Positions 46,409-57,524 of a stretch of DNA of 64,000 bases are shown here, one piece after another. The translations under genes and the position numbers were made by a program. This stretch comes from Gerris lacustris. Its lineage: Eukaryota > Arthropoda > Insecta > Hemiptera > Gerridae. The DNA lies in contig OX578281.1 in NCBI GenBank assembly GCA_951217055.1, forward strand, positions 13,486,447-13,550,446, in the 5' to 3' direction. Numbering within the stretch: position 1 is the stretch's first letter; the number at the start of each line of letters is the position of its first letter. The notes below the pieces were generated by a model. It did no database searches. It saw only the letters and a program-made list of their open reading frames with translations, and had not been told where the DNA came from.

Positions 46409-47287
46409 CTCTGCTATAGATTTTGGTAGTCTCCACAAAGAAATCTTTAATTTTAAATTTGACTTTTAGCCTCTTGATCATTATTATTGATAAGAAAGAT
46501 AAAATGATCTGTTTCTTTCTACACCAAATAGACAAAAGTTAATTTTGAAATTAAAGTTTTATTTGTGAACACATTAATAACTTTCCTCCAACAAAGTATG
46601 TAATTGTAAAATTTGGTGAAATCGAGGTAAACACTTTACAAGTCTCTGAAAAACCTGATACATCAAATGGAACCATGATGGTCGAAAAGATAGTTTGCAT
46701 TTGATATGCTTATCTATTTTATTTATTTGTAATCTACATTCTATAAAACTACATGGCGACTCAGTCACTCACTGACATTAATGTTTACCTACTTTCAGAA
46801 TAGCTAGAAACTTGAAATTGGTACACTTGAACCTTGTGCTGTGTAAATGACAGAAAAAATTTTAAAAAAAAAATAAATAAAAAAATACCCTGCAAAAAAT
46901 CAACATAGCATATTATGTCATTTTAATATATTTCATTTTGTGGTTAAACAGAAAGCTGTATCGAAAAAAAAAAAAAAAAAATGGATTGCACCAACAAGAA
47001 CTGATTTTTTTTTTTTCTACAAGTATGGTTCTTTGACTTTTTGTCATATCTAAGCCACATGAATCACTCATTCACTGACTAATATTAATTTTTATCCACT
47101 TCTAGAATAGCTGGAAACTTGAAATTTGGTACACTTGTAGCTTTTGTCGTAACCAACTGAAAAATTCCAAAAAGTTTAAATTTTAACCCTCCACTCCCTA
47201 AATTTAAAAAAAAATATTCACTTGAAAAATTTATAAAAATAAAAGTATGCAAGTATTACCAATGATAATTTTTTGGGTGATGCTACT
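46409..47287. other. Spacer between the two M2 copies
   Basis: It contains two related segments, 46745-46830 and 47040-47135 (CACTCACTGACATTAATGTT and CATTCACTGACTAATATTAA, both followed by CTAGAA/AGCTGGAAACTTGAAAT), a diverged tandem duplication of about 300 bp. No gene recognised. Confidence 0.5.
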
Positions 47288-48006
47288 GATATATAACTGA
47301 GGAGCTTAGTTATCAAAGACGGACAAGAGCACATTTCAAAATTTTACAGGAGAGCCGAAAAACTGTAGCTCAAATTCTACAGGTGCTAGAGCAATGATTT
47401 TTTTTCTATAGATTCTTAATAGACTCAAAACTAGTTAGAAGTACTGAAAACGTGAATTTCTTTGATATGTTAGCTGCTAAATGGAGTTAAAAAGTGGAGT
47501 TGTCCGCTTTTGAAACAAAAACAAGGTTTTGTCCGTTTTTGAAGCAAAATGACGTTGAAAATAATGGTTAGAATAATAATATTGGAGAAATAATTTTTTT
47601 TTCACGTTTTTCAGAGTTCTTAGGGGTAGTGCCCCCAAATTTAGAGCTAAAATTGATTTCTCGATTTCCCCTCGGGTATAATTTTTCTAAACATGTATGA
47701 CAAAATGGTAGGAGTAGGTATTCAGATGCTAAAGCCCACAGTGCATCATAGGAACGAGTTAGTAAAATGCAGCCTCCTGATTGGCTGTTTCGGTTATGTC
47801 CACTTTTGAAGCAAAACGTGGGTTGACTTGTCCGTATTTGAAACAAAACTACAAATATTATTGCATTTTTACCCCTTTTCTGGTCGTTTTTGGATAGCAA
47901 ATGGATAGCAGAATCTGATGCAGCAGCCAAAAATCTATAAGAAACAATCGATAACTGAAATTCGGAAAAAATGTCGAATGTCTGTCTTTGATACTAGGCT
48001 CCTCAA
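47288..48006 (-). mobile_element. MITE family M2, copy 2 (inverted)
   Basis: An inverse copy of 45674-46408, also with both ends present; ACT flanks both sides. The 120-residue minus-strand frame at 47568-47930 is part of the repeat. The two copies enclose 880 bp with GACTAATATTAATTTTTATC-like short duplications (46780, 47080). Confidence 0.85.
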
Positions 48007-48009
48007 CTA

Positions 48010-48785
48010 TCCTCATAAAAAATGTCCGAAAAGTGCAATTTTCTTGACTTTGATATCTAACTTCAGGTAAGTTTTCTCATAGAAGAAAAAGTACTTGACT
48101 AATATGGACATGGCCTAATTTAAACACTTGGAAATTACCTTTAATGTGATTTTTGTTTCAGCCTTCTAGAACAAATAGTTTAGGAGATACGAGTGATGAC
48201 ATAAATTCCCGCAGACAAAAAAATTTGTGTTCGGTAGAAATATAAAATGGTCGCCACACTTAAATGGTTTAAGATACAATTTTTTTAAACATTGTTTTAA
48301 ACACCTCAAGTATGAGGGAAACAATAGGGGAAGTATAAATTTGTTGTAAAATGGTCAAGCAATCAAGTATTTTATTTTTGGACCATTTCGGTATGGATTG
48401 ACCCATTACTAATTAAGGATTTTTGCAAATTATTTTATCCAAGGGGAGAGGGTAAAGAAATAAGAGGGAGGGAATTTAGAAAAATCTGTGGCAAAACTCT
48501 TACTTAGCAAAATAACTTAATGTTTCTTCATGTCTGCAATAAGTGATTTTTTTAGTTTTATCTTAATCCAACATTGGACCCGTTCTACTTTAATAAATGC
48601 AGTGACAGGTGCACTTGATTTTTTTGATTCTTTTAATAATAAAAGTCTTTAGTTAGGATGTGAATAAAAAAATAAAATTTTATTTTACGTGTACACTCAA
48701 CACTTCTGAAGGTGTAAAAATGATTCAAAACTTCAAAAAGATGATCATTATAACAACTGCAGGTAAATGATTTTCACAAAAATAG
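48010..48785. other. Gene-free stretch
   Basis: AT-rich, with GGGGAGAGGGTAAAGAAATA as the only purine-rich patch at 48440. No repeat border or exon recognised. Confidence 0.35.
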
Positions 48786-48789
48786 GTCC

Positions 48790-48990
48790 AGAGTTGGATG
48801 GGCATCGTCGGGCCCCTGATGAGTCGGACGTGACGAAACGATGCAGGACATGGCGTAATGCTGAGCCAACATCTTTTGATATAATGTCTGATGTTGGAGC
48901 AGTTCCTATATGCTTTGGTGCAGTTCCTTCGCTTTGGTCCTATATCCCTTGGTGTCTCTCATTAACACAAATTGTGTTTATTATATTTAT
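48790..48990 (+). repeat. Diverged single arm of the 58.8-kb palindrome element
   Basis: GGGCATCGTCGGGCCCCTGA TGAGTCGGACGTGACGAAAC and the following 100 bases match the right half of 58939-59091 with scattered changes and an insertion around CTTTGGTGCAGTTCC. Only the spacer and one arm are present. The 89-residue frame here is not a gene. Confidence 0.85.
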
Positions 48991-49295
48991 TCTGAAGTTT
49001 GGAATGATAAAATTAGATTCTAGTGATATTTGCTAGTATTTTCACTGGCTATATTTCTGAAATTGGATTTTTCCCGGGAAAACAAATTTTATGGTTACAT
49101 TTGTTCAGTCAAATTTTGAGTTATAACTCATTTCTTGATTTCGCCTTAGATCTGCTTCAAGGAGTTACTCTCTTTCTTGTCAATGATGTTGATCAATATC
49201 AATATTGTTGATATATATGTCAGTTTTAAACATTTCAATGTTAGTCACAGCTTGGACCTGTTACTAGTTATTCTTATTTTTAGGCGAAATAGTAC

Positions 49296-49760
49296 ATTAC
49301 GCGTCTAGTGCGAAAAGTAGCATTTTGCATGCGAGTGTGGAGTTTGCACCCGAGCGACAGCGAGGGTAGTAAATCACAAAAGCAAAGCAAAATGCCGTTA
49401 TCACACGAGTTGCGTACCGCACTTTATCTACAATTGTTGGATTTTAATAATAATCACAGAAAAAAAAAAAAATTAATACACATCCTGTATGTAAGTTCGT
49501 ATTTCTCTTTTGATAAAGATGACATTAATTCATTTGTTGTATTTTGTGCCGAATTGATTATTTCCGGAGGCGAATTATTCTCCTCATTTTTGTCATAATG
49601 ACATAACTCAATCATTGTTTTTAATTAAAAACTCGATATAAACAGTTACTTTAATTAAACAAACAGCAAATTAGTTTTGTTAGGGTATAAACATACTCGC
49701 TAATCGTGCATTAAGGTGAAGAAGTCTTCTTTTTTACCGCCCTAGGGCGGAAAAAAAGAG
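49296..49760 (-). mobile_element. Crypton-like fragment, copy 1
   Basis: Inverse relative to 56650-57450. On the minus strand EENNSPPEIINSAQNTTNEL MSSLSKEKYELTYRM matches the other copy. Both have a GC-rich ACCGCCCTAGGGCGG palindrome on the outer side and GGGTGCAAACTCCACACTCG followed by CATGCAAAATGCTACTTT on the inner side. Confidence 0.65.
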
Positions 49761-50189
49761 GAATCATAAAAACGTGCCTGAGCAATGAATACAAGTACGC
49801 AAAGAATCACTTTCTACGCATCTAAACAGAGATACAATGTTTATATTTCGTATCAATCGTAGATAAAATTGATTACGTGATTTAGACCCAGACCACGCAA
49901 GCTAAATAAAAGCTTGTAAAAAATGTGTTTACTCTACTTTGTATGATTTCCAAAAATATCTAAATACACCAAGAATTGAAGTATAAAGTTCAAAGTTCCT
50001 CTTAGTACTATTTACTTTTTGAAATATTGAGTTTAAAAAATATGATGTAAGATAAAATATGATCAAAAACCCAAAAACATAGAAAAAAGTTTTGTGACAA
50101 CTGCTCTGGTTATTTTATTTATTTATTTATTTATTTTTTTAAATTCCCTTCATCAAGAAATGCCAATGTCAAAATTCTAAAACTTTTGT

Positions 50190-51120
50190 TGGGTTTGATA
50201 TAACACTATAAACAATGGCATAAGAGTATGATGTGAAACCTACACACATTTTATTTCCTATGCTCTTATTTGGGATTTTTGAAAAGCTTGGGGCTTTGAG
50301 TAGGGCAAAGTAAAAGGAAAAATACAGGGTGGGTTTGTTATAATAATATGATTAAGTTTTTGCTAGTATTCATACTACGGAAAGTTTAAATTTTAATTTA
50401 AATCAAATTATAATTATTATTTTTACAACGGGAGGCAGACAGAGAAAAATAGACTCCAGCGCCGGGATTCGAACCACGGGCCTCTGTATATTTCCACTAT
50501 AGATCTATACTGGAAATATAGGAGGCCCGTGGTTCGAATCCCAGCACTGGAGTCTATTTTTCTCTGTCTGTCTCCCGTTGTTAATAATAATAATAATTTT
50601 ATTTATAATAATATGTACAACAATGGCGTAAGAGTATGATATTAAACCCAACTCAATATTTTACTTGTTTTAATGAAAGGGTGGGCTTGATATAATACTT
50701 CATACAATGTGCTTTGCCCTACTCAAAGCCCCAAGCCTTTCTATAATCCTGAATAAGAGCGTACTTTTATTTTCAAAAAAATAAAAATATTATTTAAAAA
50801 TAATTGACATGTTTAGGTGAGGTCAATATCATACTCTTTCGCCATTATAAAAAGTATTATATCAGATCCCCTAAATTCCCCCTTTATTTTGCCCTTCTCA
50901 AAGCCCCATGCCTTTCTACTATCGCGAATAAGAGGTTTTTTTTTTCTTACACACTAATGTAAGGAAATTTTATCCTTTCATAATTATATTTTTGTTGGGG
51001 CGGGTTTAATATCAAACTCATACCCCATTGTATAAAGTATGATATCAACCCAATTTTTATTTTTTAAATACTTTATTTTTGTAGGGAAATTTAATTATTT
51101 TTACCCGTATGGGTTTGATA
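50190..51120. repeat. Shuffled local repeat with inverted parts
   Basis: GGTTTGATATAATACT, ATGGCRTAAGAGTATGAT and TTTGCCCTACTCAAAGCCCC AAGC recur three to four times, partly inverted (50276-50320 against 50708-50750 and 50890-50930). It was interrupted by the S2 foldback at 50351-50602. Confidence 0.65.
50351..50602. mobile_element. Foldback S2 SINE with 13-bp target duplication
   Basis: TTATAATAATATG lies at 50338-50350 and 50603-50615. The left arm is complete to the S2 tail end (inverse of CATACTACCAAAAACTTAA-like sequence) and includes the inverted T arm and part of the anticodon arm. The right arm starts with TATAGATCTATACTGGAAAT ATAGG, keeps the B box GGTTCGAATCC and stops inside the tail. 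The direct repeat fixes both edges. Confidence 0.92.
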
Positions 51121-51622
51121 CCATACTTCAACCCTACTATCAATTAGATTTTTATTTAAATTTTTTTTTTTTTTTATTAATAAATTCGATTAATCTGGCG
51201 TTTTTGTTTATCCCGCAGTACTCGGGTCTCCGGATATCTGCTGGATTACTTATTGACTCCTGTTTTATTACAAAATTTTCCGTTCTTTGCTGGCATGGAA
51301 AGCAAATATGATCGAAATGTGGGTGTTGAAATAAAGTTAATGTTTATATTATCAACTTATCCTTTTAAAGCTTGTTTCCAGTAGATTAAGACTTTGTAGG
51401 TTTTCCCCCGGGAAATGTTTCCTGGTAGCCATATTGAAAACAAAAATTTGAAAATGCATCATTTTCTACTTGAATTCTTCATGGACCATATCACTAGTAA
51501 TAAGAAAGTTTCTCCACTTCTTTATCTACCCAGTTTTTCCGTTTTCTTCATTTACCATTTAATTTTGTATCTTTACAATCCAACACCGCAAAAATAACTG
51601 TTAGTAAAAATAAGTAATAATA

Positions 51623-52197
51623 GTCCAGGAGATAGCGTGCAAAAAAGTGTCTGACTAACATCAAGCTAGAATTTTGTATACAAGTCAATCTTCTAGCACC
51701 TTTTAAGAGTATGTGGTCGGCTAAGTTTTTCTGCGGGACATAGCTTGGCATTAGGCATTTGAAAAAAACAAACCGGTGGAGAGCGGCCATGTCTCACCAA
51801 TTATGGTGGAAAATGTGATTTTCATGATCCTGCGTACAGAATTAGTTAATAGACCGAAAATCAAGTTGATGTTAGTTTATCCCTTGATAGGTGACCACGT
51901 TGGATTTTAGTAATATTGGAATAACTAACCTATCAAGTGTGAAAATAATATCGACTTGATTTTTGGTCTACTAACTAATTCTGTACTCAGGATCATGAAA
52001 ATCATACTGTCCACCATAATTGGCGGGACATGACCGCTCTCCGCCATTTTGTTTTTTTCAAATGCCTATTGCCAAGCTATGTCCCGCAGACGAATCTAGC
52101 CGACCACATATTCTTAAAAGGCGCTAAAAGATTGACTTGTATACAAAATTCTAGCTTGATGTTAGTCAGACACTTTTTTGCACGCTATCTCCTGGAC
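51623..52197. mobile_element. Foldback MITE, family A, intact copy
   Basis: 575 bp flanked by TA (51621-51622, 52198-52199). The ends GTCCAGGAGATAGCGTGCAA and TTGCACGCTATCTCCTGGAC are exact inverses, and similarity continues for about 270 bp on each side, almost to the centre. It is the reference for other copies at 2816, 26094, 31523 and 55962. Reading frames of 62-80 residues in it are by-products. Confidence 0.92.
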
Positions 52198-52229
52198 TAT
52201 AAGGGCTTTCATACTTAGTATACTGTAAG

Positions 52230-53095
52230 TATCACCATGTCAAGACTATCAACCACAGACCACGGTTTGCCATAAACTGACATAATATTAAAATTGCGCT
52301 ATAAAAAGGCCTTCAATAAAAATTGCATTGTTTTAATTTCCTTCAAAAATTTTAATGTCAATATTATTGCTCAGACAATCAATATAATATATTGCACAAA
52401 ATTGACATTGTATCAATAATTGAATGTGTGTAGGGAGTTCATTTCAGAGTCTGAGATTTTATAACTTTGTGTGTTTGTCTCATGATAACTAGTGTAAAAA
52501 TTCAAAAATTGACTGATTTGAACAAAATTACTCTCACAGGGGCATCTCAGCATTTGTGACAACTGTATAATTTTTGGAAGTTTCACATTTAATATTTTCA
52601 AGATGGTGGCCAATATGGCGGAGGACTAAACTAAAAGTTATTAGTCAGCATGAAATGTAATACGTCAATTTAAGCAAACTTTTGCCATGAGGAGGGGGGG
52701 GGGGGGAATAAGTCTGCAAGATTACTAGATATTGAGGTATAAAGCACACAAATTATTATCAGGGCCATTAAAATACTTTCTTTCTATCTAATACTGAGTA
52801 TATGAGAAAGTAAAAAAAACGAAGTTGCAATAAGAAAAAATAAACTGAATAGGTCTACTTTTAGAAACAACAGTAATACCAGATGAAAGCAACACTGTAA
52901 TGGTATTATAAATTTACTAACACGGTTCAAATTCGTTCTTTTCTCTTCAGTTTATTTTTTTTAATTCGTGTATACAATAGTTTAAATCGTATCTGAGACC
53001 CAAAGAATAGAAACGGAAACACAAAAACATTAATATTTATAATGTAATAACTATTTAATAATTATAGTCATACCTAACTATAACTACATTTGTAT
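52230..53095. other. Gene-free stretch
   Basis: AT-rich, with a G-run at 52693-52706 and the H1 terminal hairpin at 52765-52815. Nothing else recognised. Confidence 0.4.
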
Positions 53096-53102
53096 TAATA
53101 AA

Positions 53103-53905
53103 CAGCTTGGTTTTCCGGTTCCGGTGAAATCCGCGTCACGAAGGGTTTGAAGTCGACGTTTTGCTTCCACTACTGGAAGTCTATTCAGGGTTGTGGTGCA
53201 TCGTGATGTTGATACGAAGCAAACACAAGATATACTGATGACTAGAGAGAAGATCGGCGTATTTATACATATCATTACTACGTTCACACATCGTTTTGAA
53301 AGCGTTTCGGATCCAATTCGTTCTCTAAACGATTCGCGTTCACACAACAAAAAATACAGGTGATCGAAATATTTGTTTTCGATATTTCATGACGGTGACG
53401 TCACGAGTAAAACCTTCTTTCTTGTTACCGCTAATATGCTTGTGTCCGCGAATTTTTACGTTTTATTTACAAGTTATTAAAAGTTTTTAAAGGTTCTTTA
53501 TAGTATTAACTTTTGTTTAAAAGCGTTTGTGCAGTTTAAAAAAAGAAACGGAAGCTCACGAAAACAAAGAACTTAAAAAGTGGAAAAGAGTAAAATTACC
53601 TGATATCTCGATCCCCTCCACGACCTGTTCATACGAGCGTTTTGAATTTCGATCCCCCGTTCCGATCACGTATTTTTGGTGGAGCGGATTTAACCCGACA
53701 AGATCCGTCGATCTCCGTTCGTACAGCGTTTTGAACTAGCGGATCGTTTTCAAAACGATGTGTGAACGTCATGTACAGGTTTTCTAGACTGTACCTGGAT
53801 TTACCGGGGGTTCCTTTTAAAGATGCTTCCAGCAGTGGAAGCGAAACGTCGGACTTCAAACCCTTCGAGCCGTGTATTTCACCGGAAAACCAAGCTTCGC
53901 ACGAA
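53103..53905. repeat. Inverted pair with hammerhead-like motif, pair 5, enclosing another foldback
   Basis: Arms at 53103-53190 and 53818-53905 are inverse: AGCTTGGTTTTCCGG, GAAGGGTTTGAAGTC and GCTTCCACTRCTGGAAG on the left. On the plus strand the right arm reads AAAGATGCTTCCAGCAGTGG AAGCGAAACGTCGGAC; the hairpin and GAAAC are perfect, whereas the CTGAAGA box has changed to TTAAAGA. Between the arms a 500-bp element starts ACGTTCACACATCGTTTTGA and ends CAAAACGATGTGTGAACGT (53273-53775). Confidence 0.75.
53273..53775. mobile_element. MITE with GTTCACACATCG ends
   Basis: TACGTTCACACATCGTTTTG and its inverse at 53752-53773. The interior contains the ATATTTCATGACGGTGACGT CACGAG patch. Overlapping frames on both strands here are by-products. 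Class unknown. Confidence 0.7.
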
Positions 53906-54059
53906 CGAATGTTGTTTGTGTTCGCGGGTGCTCCGGGTAGAGTCGGTACATCAAATGATGTTTGCCGTTTGTGCGCGTTTGGTGTTGACGCGTTTTGAGC
54001 AAACTCCTGAGCATTCGCAAGCAGCCTCTGTTTTGACTTGAAAGGTACATATATATATT

Positions 54060-54940
54060 TTTTTTTCATTCGTATTATTTATAAAATAACTATATAATAA
54101 CTAATAATATATAATATAAAATAATTAAACTATGTAATATTCTCCGGATTTTTTTACTCCCGTATACGTATAGCCTTTATTGGTTTCATATAAATGAAAA
54201 AAAGAGAATAGATAGTAAAAGAGATGTTGATATAAATCCAAGATTAAATGTACCATATTTAATAGATAAATTATATATAGATGAAAGAAAAGTTCACACT
54301 ACTTGTTTGAATAATTATACTGCTTCCAAGCTTATTACTAAAGGCATAAGGCCTACAGGCCCGAACCTCCTATGGGCCCGCGTAAGACCAAATACTACGT
54401 AGATATTTATTTCCACCAGAAGAACAGATTTCTAATTGTATGAAGAAATTTCTATATGTTTTGGCGTTTTATTTTTGTAGAAATAATAATCTAAAATGAT
54501 GATGATGTAGTGTATAAGAAAATAATGAAGAATAACTGCGAACTGGGAACAAGGACAAACGTTTGCAACCACCCGTTTGTCCAGAATGCGCGTCCGGTGT
54601 GGACGTCGTGTTTGCGGTTGTTTGCAAACCCTGTTCGGGAATGCGCGTTTGGTGTGTACAAGGCTTTAAAATCGATGTATTCTAGTGTAACATCTCTAAC
54701 AATAACCTTTTTTCTACGAACTTCTCTTTCAAGAGTTCTGCTGTGATGTTGTTTTGACTTTTTATTTCTAATTCTCTTAATTTTGCCGGGGAATGATTGT
54801 CTGGCCCTTTTTAGGAATTTTAACGTGTTCTGATGAGATTTTGGGTGAAAGCGGTTCCGTTGTACCTATTTATTACTTTTTAGCTTCAAAATTTTATTTT
54901 CAAAATCTAACATTGCTATTTCTCTGTCATTATGGCGTCT
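54060..54940. other. Gene-free stretch with one GC-rich MITE-like piece
   Basis: At 54530-54665 AACGTTTGCAACCACCCGTT, GCGCGTCCGGTGTGGACG and GCGCGTTTGGTGTGTACAAG GC form a short element with a GTGTGTACAAGGC end; it resembles a segment at 53905-54000 (GTGCGCGTTTGGTGTTGACG). The rest is AT-rich. Confidence 0.45.
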
Positions 54941-54942
54941 GT

Positions 54943-55110
54943 CTTTACATCTAAATAAAGATCCAAATGCGCCTTACATCTAAATAAAGATTCAAATTCA
55001 ACTTACATCTAAATAAAGATTCAAATTCAACTTACATCTAAAGAAAGGTTCAAATGCGCCTTACATCTAAATATACATTCAAATGCATCTTACAACTAAA
55101 TAAAGATTTA
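54943..55110 (+). repeat. Minisatellite, about six units of 29-30 bp
   Basis: Units are CTTACATCTAAATAAAGATT CAAATTCAA and variants with CAAATGCGC at the end. Confidence 0.85.
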
Positions 55111-55670
55111 ATATTCCAACAATACAAGGTGTTGAAAAAGAGAAAGGAAGGTTTCCCCTTTGAAACAGTCTTGTATTCGATGCTAATGTTTTTTCCAAAT
55201 GTTTGGTTCGAAAATCGGGATTCGTCTTATATTCGATGCAATACGGTATTTGTTGTTCTGTCGATTAATTTAGAACTCATTTTATATTCCGCTTCTCTTG
55301 CTTTAGAATTATCATGACATTTGCATTACAGATAATTAAGAGAGCTCAATTTCTCTGAAGTAAGCAAGATTGTGCTTTACAGGGCGGAAGTAGTACTTAT
55401 ATTTCTTAGTGAAGTGTGTGGTAATAGTGCTCGTAAGGAAACTATTTTCCTCTAGCTCTATTTATGGCATTGAAGTAGATTTTCTTACGTGCCTTTCAAT
55501 TTAATCAATTAAATCAATTCAACTTACCAGACTGTAATCCCCCTTTATATGGATTAAATCTGAGCCAGTTAAGTGTTCCTATGAAGAAAATGCTTCTTTA
55601 TTCTATCTTCACTTCTTAGAAAAGGCTTTTTGCTGATTGATTTAGGGTTAAGAATAGTACAATCACAAAT

Positions 55671-55677
<7 letters not shown>

Positions 55678-55742
<65 letters not shown>
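55678..55742. repeat. (AT)n microsatellite
   Basis: About 32 uninterrupted AT units, with a shorter ATATATATAT block at 55793-55806 across TTAAGTGCGTACTTAA. Confidence 0.95.
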
Positions 55743-55745
<3 letters not shown>

Positions 55746-55961
55746 ATTAGTGTTATTTTGTTAAGTGCGTACTTAACAAAAAAAAAAAAAAATATATATA
55801 TATATATGTATTATTTTATTAGAGTTTTGTAAATCCTCCTCGAAAGCTTAGTGCCTCAAGTTGTGTGTTGTGATACGTCCGTGGCAGTTTGGTTCATATC
55901 TCTCGAACCGAGAATATAGAAAATTAATTATTTGAATTAGTTTAATTCATTATAATTTGAA

Positions 55962-56280
55962 ATTAGTTTGTCAATTGATAGGTGACATGTTTGATGATAA
56001 TTATCCTATCAAATGACCAACTGACATCAATTTGATTTTTGGTCTTCTAACTAATTTTGTAATCAGGATCATAGAAATCACATTTTCCTTCAAAATGGGC
56101 GGGATATAGACGCTTTCAACCGGTTTGTTTTTTATTAAATGCCTATTGCCAAGCCATGTCCCGCAGACGAACTTAGCTGACCACACGGTTTTAAAAGGTA
56201 CTAAAAGATTAACTTGTACACAAAACTCTAGCTTGATGTTAGTCAGACACTTTTTTGTTATTGCACGCTATCTCCTGGAC
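55962..56280. mobile_element. Foldback MITE, family A, single arm
   Basis: The right arm and centre are present (CCAAGCCATGTCCCGCAGAC, TTGATGTTAGTCAGACAC, CACGCTATCTCCTGGAC), the left arm is not. Confidence 0.8.
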
Positions 56281-56649
56281 TTTGAGAAAGTTTTGATCGA
56301 AAAATATCGGAAAGATTTGTTTACAGTTTCATGTTGTTTTGACTTACCTAAAAATATATTGAATGGAATGTAGAAAATAAAGTTCTGAAATAGAAAGAGA
56401 TAAAATAGCCTTTAGTCGAGGAAAGCAAGTGAGCTGAGGAAGTGTCTTTGGTCACAGGAAATTAACAATGCCAGGGGACAATCCCTTCTCCCATACCATT
56501 CTTTATATCACTTGGTTAAAACTATAAAATCCTGTAGATGTTATTATTTATATATAGGGCAACAGAACAAGTGTCCATAATAATAGCATTGTCTACTAAA
56601 TTTTATCAATACAAATCTTAAATTCTACTTGTGTTACTAAAAATATAAA

Positions 56650-57450
56650 TAATATACAAAAGGTGTGGTCTTCTCTTTACCACCCTAGGGCGGTAAAGAA
56701 GAAGAATTCTTCAGCTTTACGCACAATCAGCGAGTTCGTTTACATTTAACAAAACTAATTTAATGTTTGTTTAATAAAAGTAACTGTTTATATCGAGTTT
56801 TTGAAGTAAAACTTCTTTGGCGGCGGTAGAGTGAATTTTTTCATATAGTGAAATCGTGTAACGAAGTTTGCGATTCGAGACTCGTACAAGTGTAACATTT
56901 TTACAGATTAATTGTATTATATCTATTTAAAGACCAGCAAATCAAAACAAACATTTATTTTTATTGGAATAAATGTGGTTGCCTCAGCGTAGCAATATTT
57001 GTTTTTCAATTAAATTTCCCATAACCATTTCTTAATCCTGAAATAATAAATTCGTCAAAAAATGAAAGAGAGCAATGCATTCTAGAACTTAAGTTTCACT
57101 TCTAATGCGTGAGAGCCTCACACATATTTTTTGTGAAAATCAATGAGTGATTTAAATGATTATGACGAATATGAGGAGAATAATGCGCCTCCCGAAATAA
57201 TTAATTCGGCACAAAATACAACTAATGAATTAATGTCATCTTTATCAAAAGAGAAATACGAACTTGCATAGGAAGATTATTTTTTTCTGTATTTATTATT
57301 TAAATCTAACAATCGTAGATAAAGTACGGTACGCAATTTGTGCGAAAACGGCATTTTGCATTGCTTGTGTGGTTTTACTACCCTCGCTGTCGCTCGGGTG
57401 CAAACTCCACACTCGCATGCAAAATGCTACTTTCCGCACTCCTGACCCAT
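56650..57450 (+). mobile_element. Crypton-like element fragment, copy 2
   Basis: It starts near CTTTACCACCCTAGGGCGGT AAAG and ends near GCAAAATGCTACTTTCCGCA CTCC. The CCCTCGCTGTCGCTCGGGTG CAAAC block near the end is shared with copy 1 and resembles CACCCTCGCCTGCGGTTCG at 61690. It includes the protein start annotated next. Confidence 0.6.
57143..57271 (+). pseudogene. N-terminus of a Crypton-type tyrosine recombinase-like protein
   Basis: ATG to TAG gives 42 residues, starting MSDLNDYDEYEENNAPPEII and continuing NSAQNTTNELMSSLSKEKYE LA. Insect Crypton-like proteins begin with such an acidic, Tyr/Glu-rich start followed by PPEII, a helix and KYE(L/K)xY before the core-binding domain. The stop comes where the next helix should continue. 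The recombinase catalytic domain is missing. The assignment rests on recollection of the family and is moderate. Confidence 0.5.
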
Positions 57451-57524
57451 GGCAGGAAAAGTTATTTTATCGTATCACCCAACATTTATTTTGAGAATTG
57501 AACTAAATTATTTGTTTAGGGTGT

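Noticed and set aside
47568..47930. 120-residue minus-strand frame
   Set aside because: It lies within MITE M2 copy 2; the other M2 copy has stops and frameshifts at the same place, so it is not a conserved gene.
45674..48006. One large foldback transposon with 720-bp inverted ends
   Set aside because: Each half has both of its own ends and its own 3-bp flanking repeat, so two separate MITE insertions explain it better.
53629..54069. Several 64-146 residue frames on both strands
   Set aside because: They run across the arm of inverted pair 5 and the enclosed MITE; mutual overlap on both strands is due to the GC-richer repeat.
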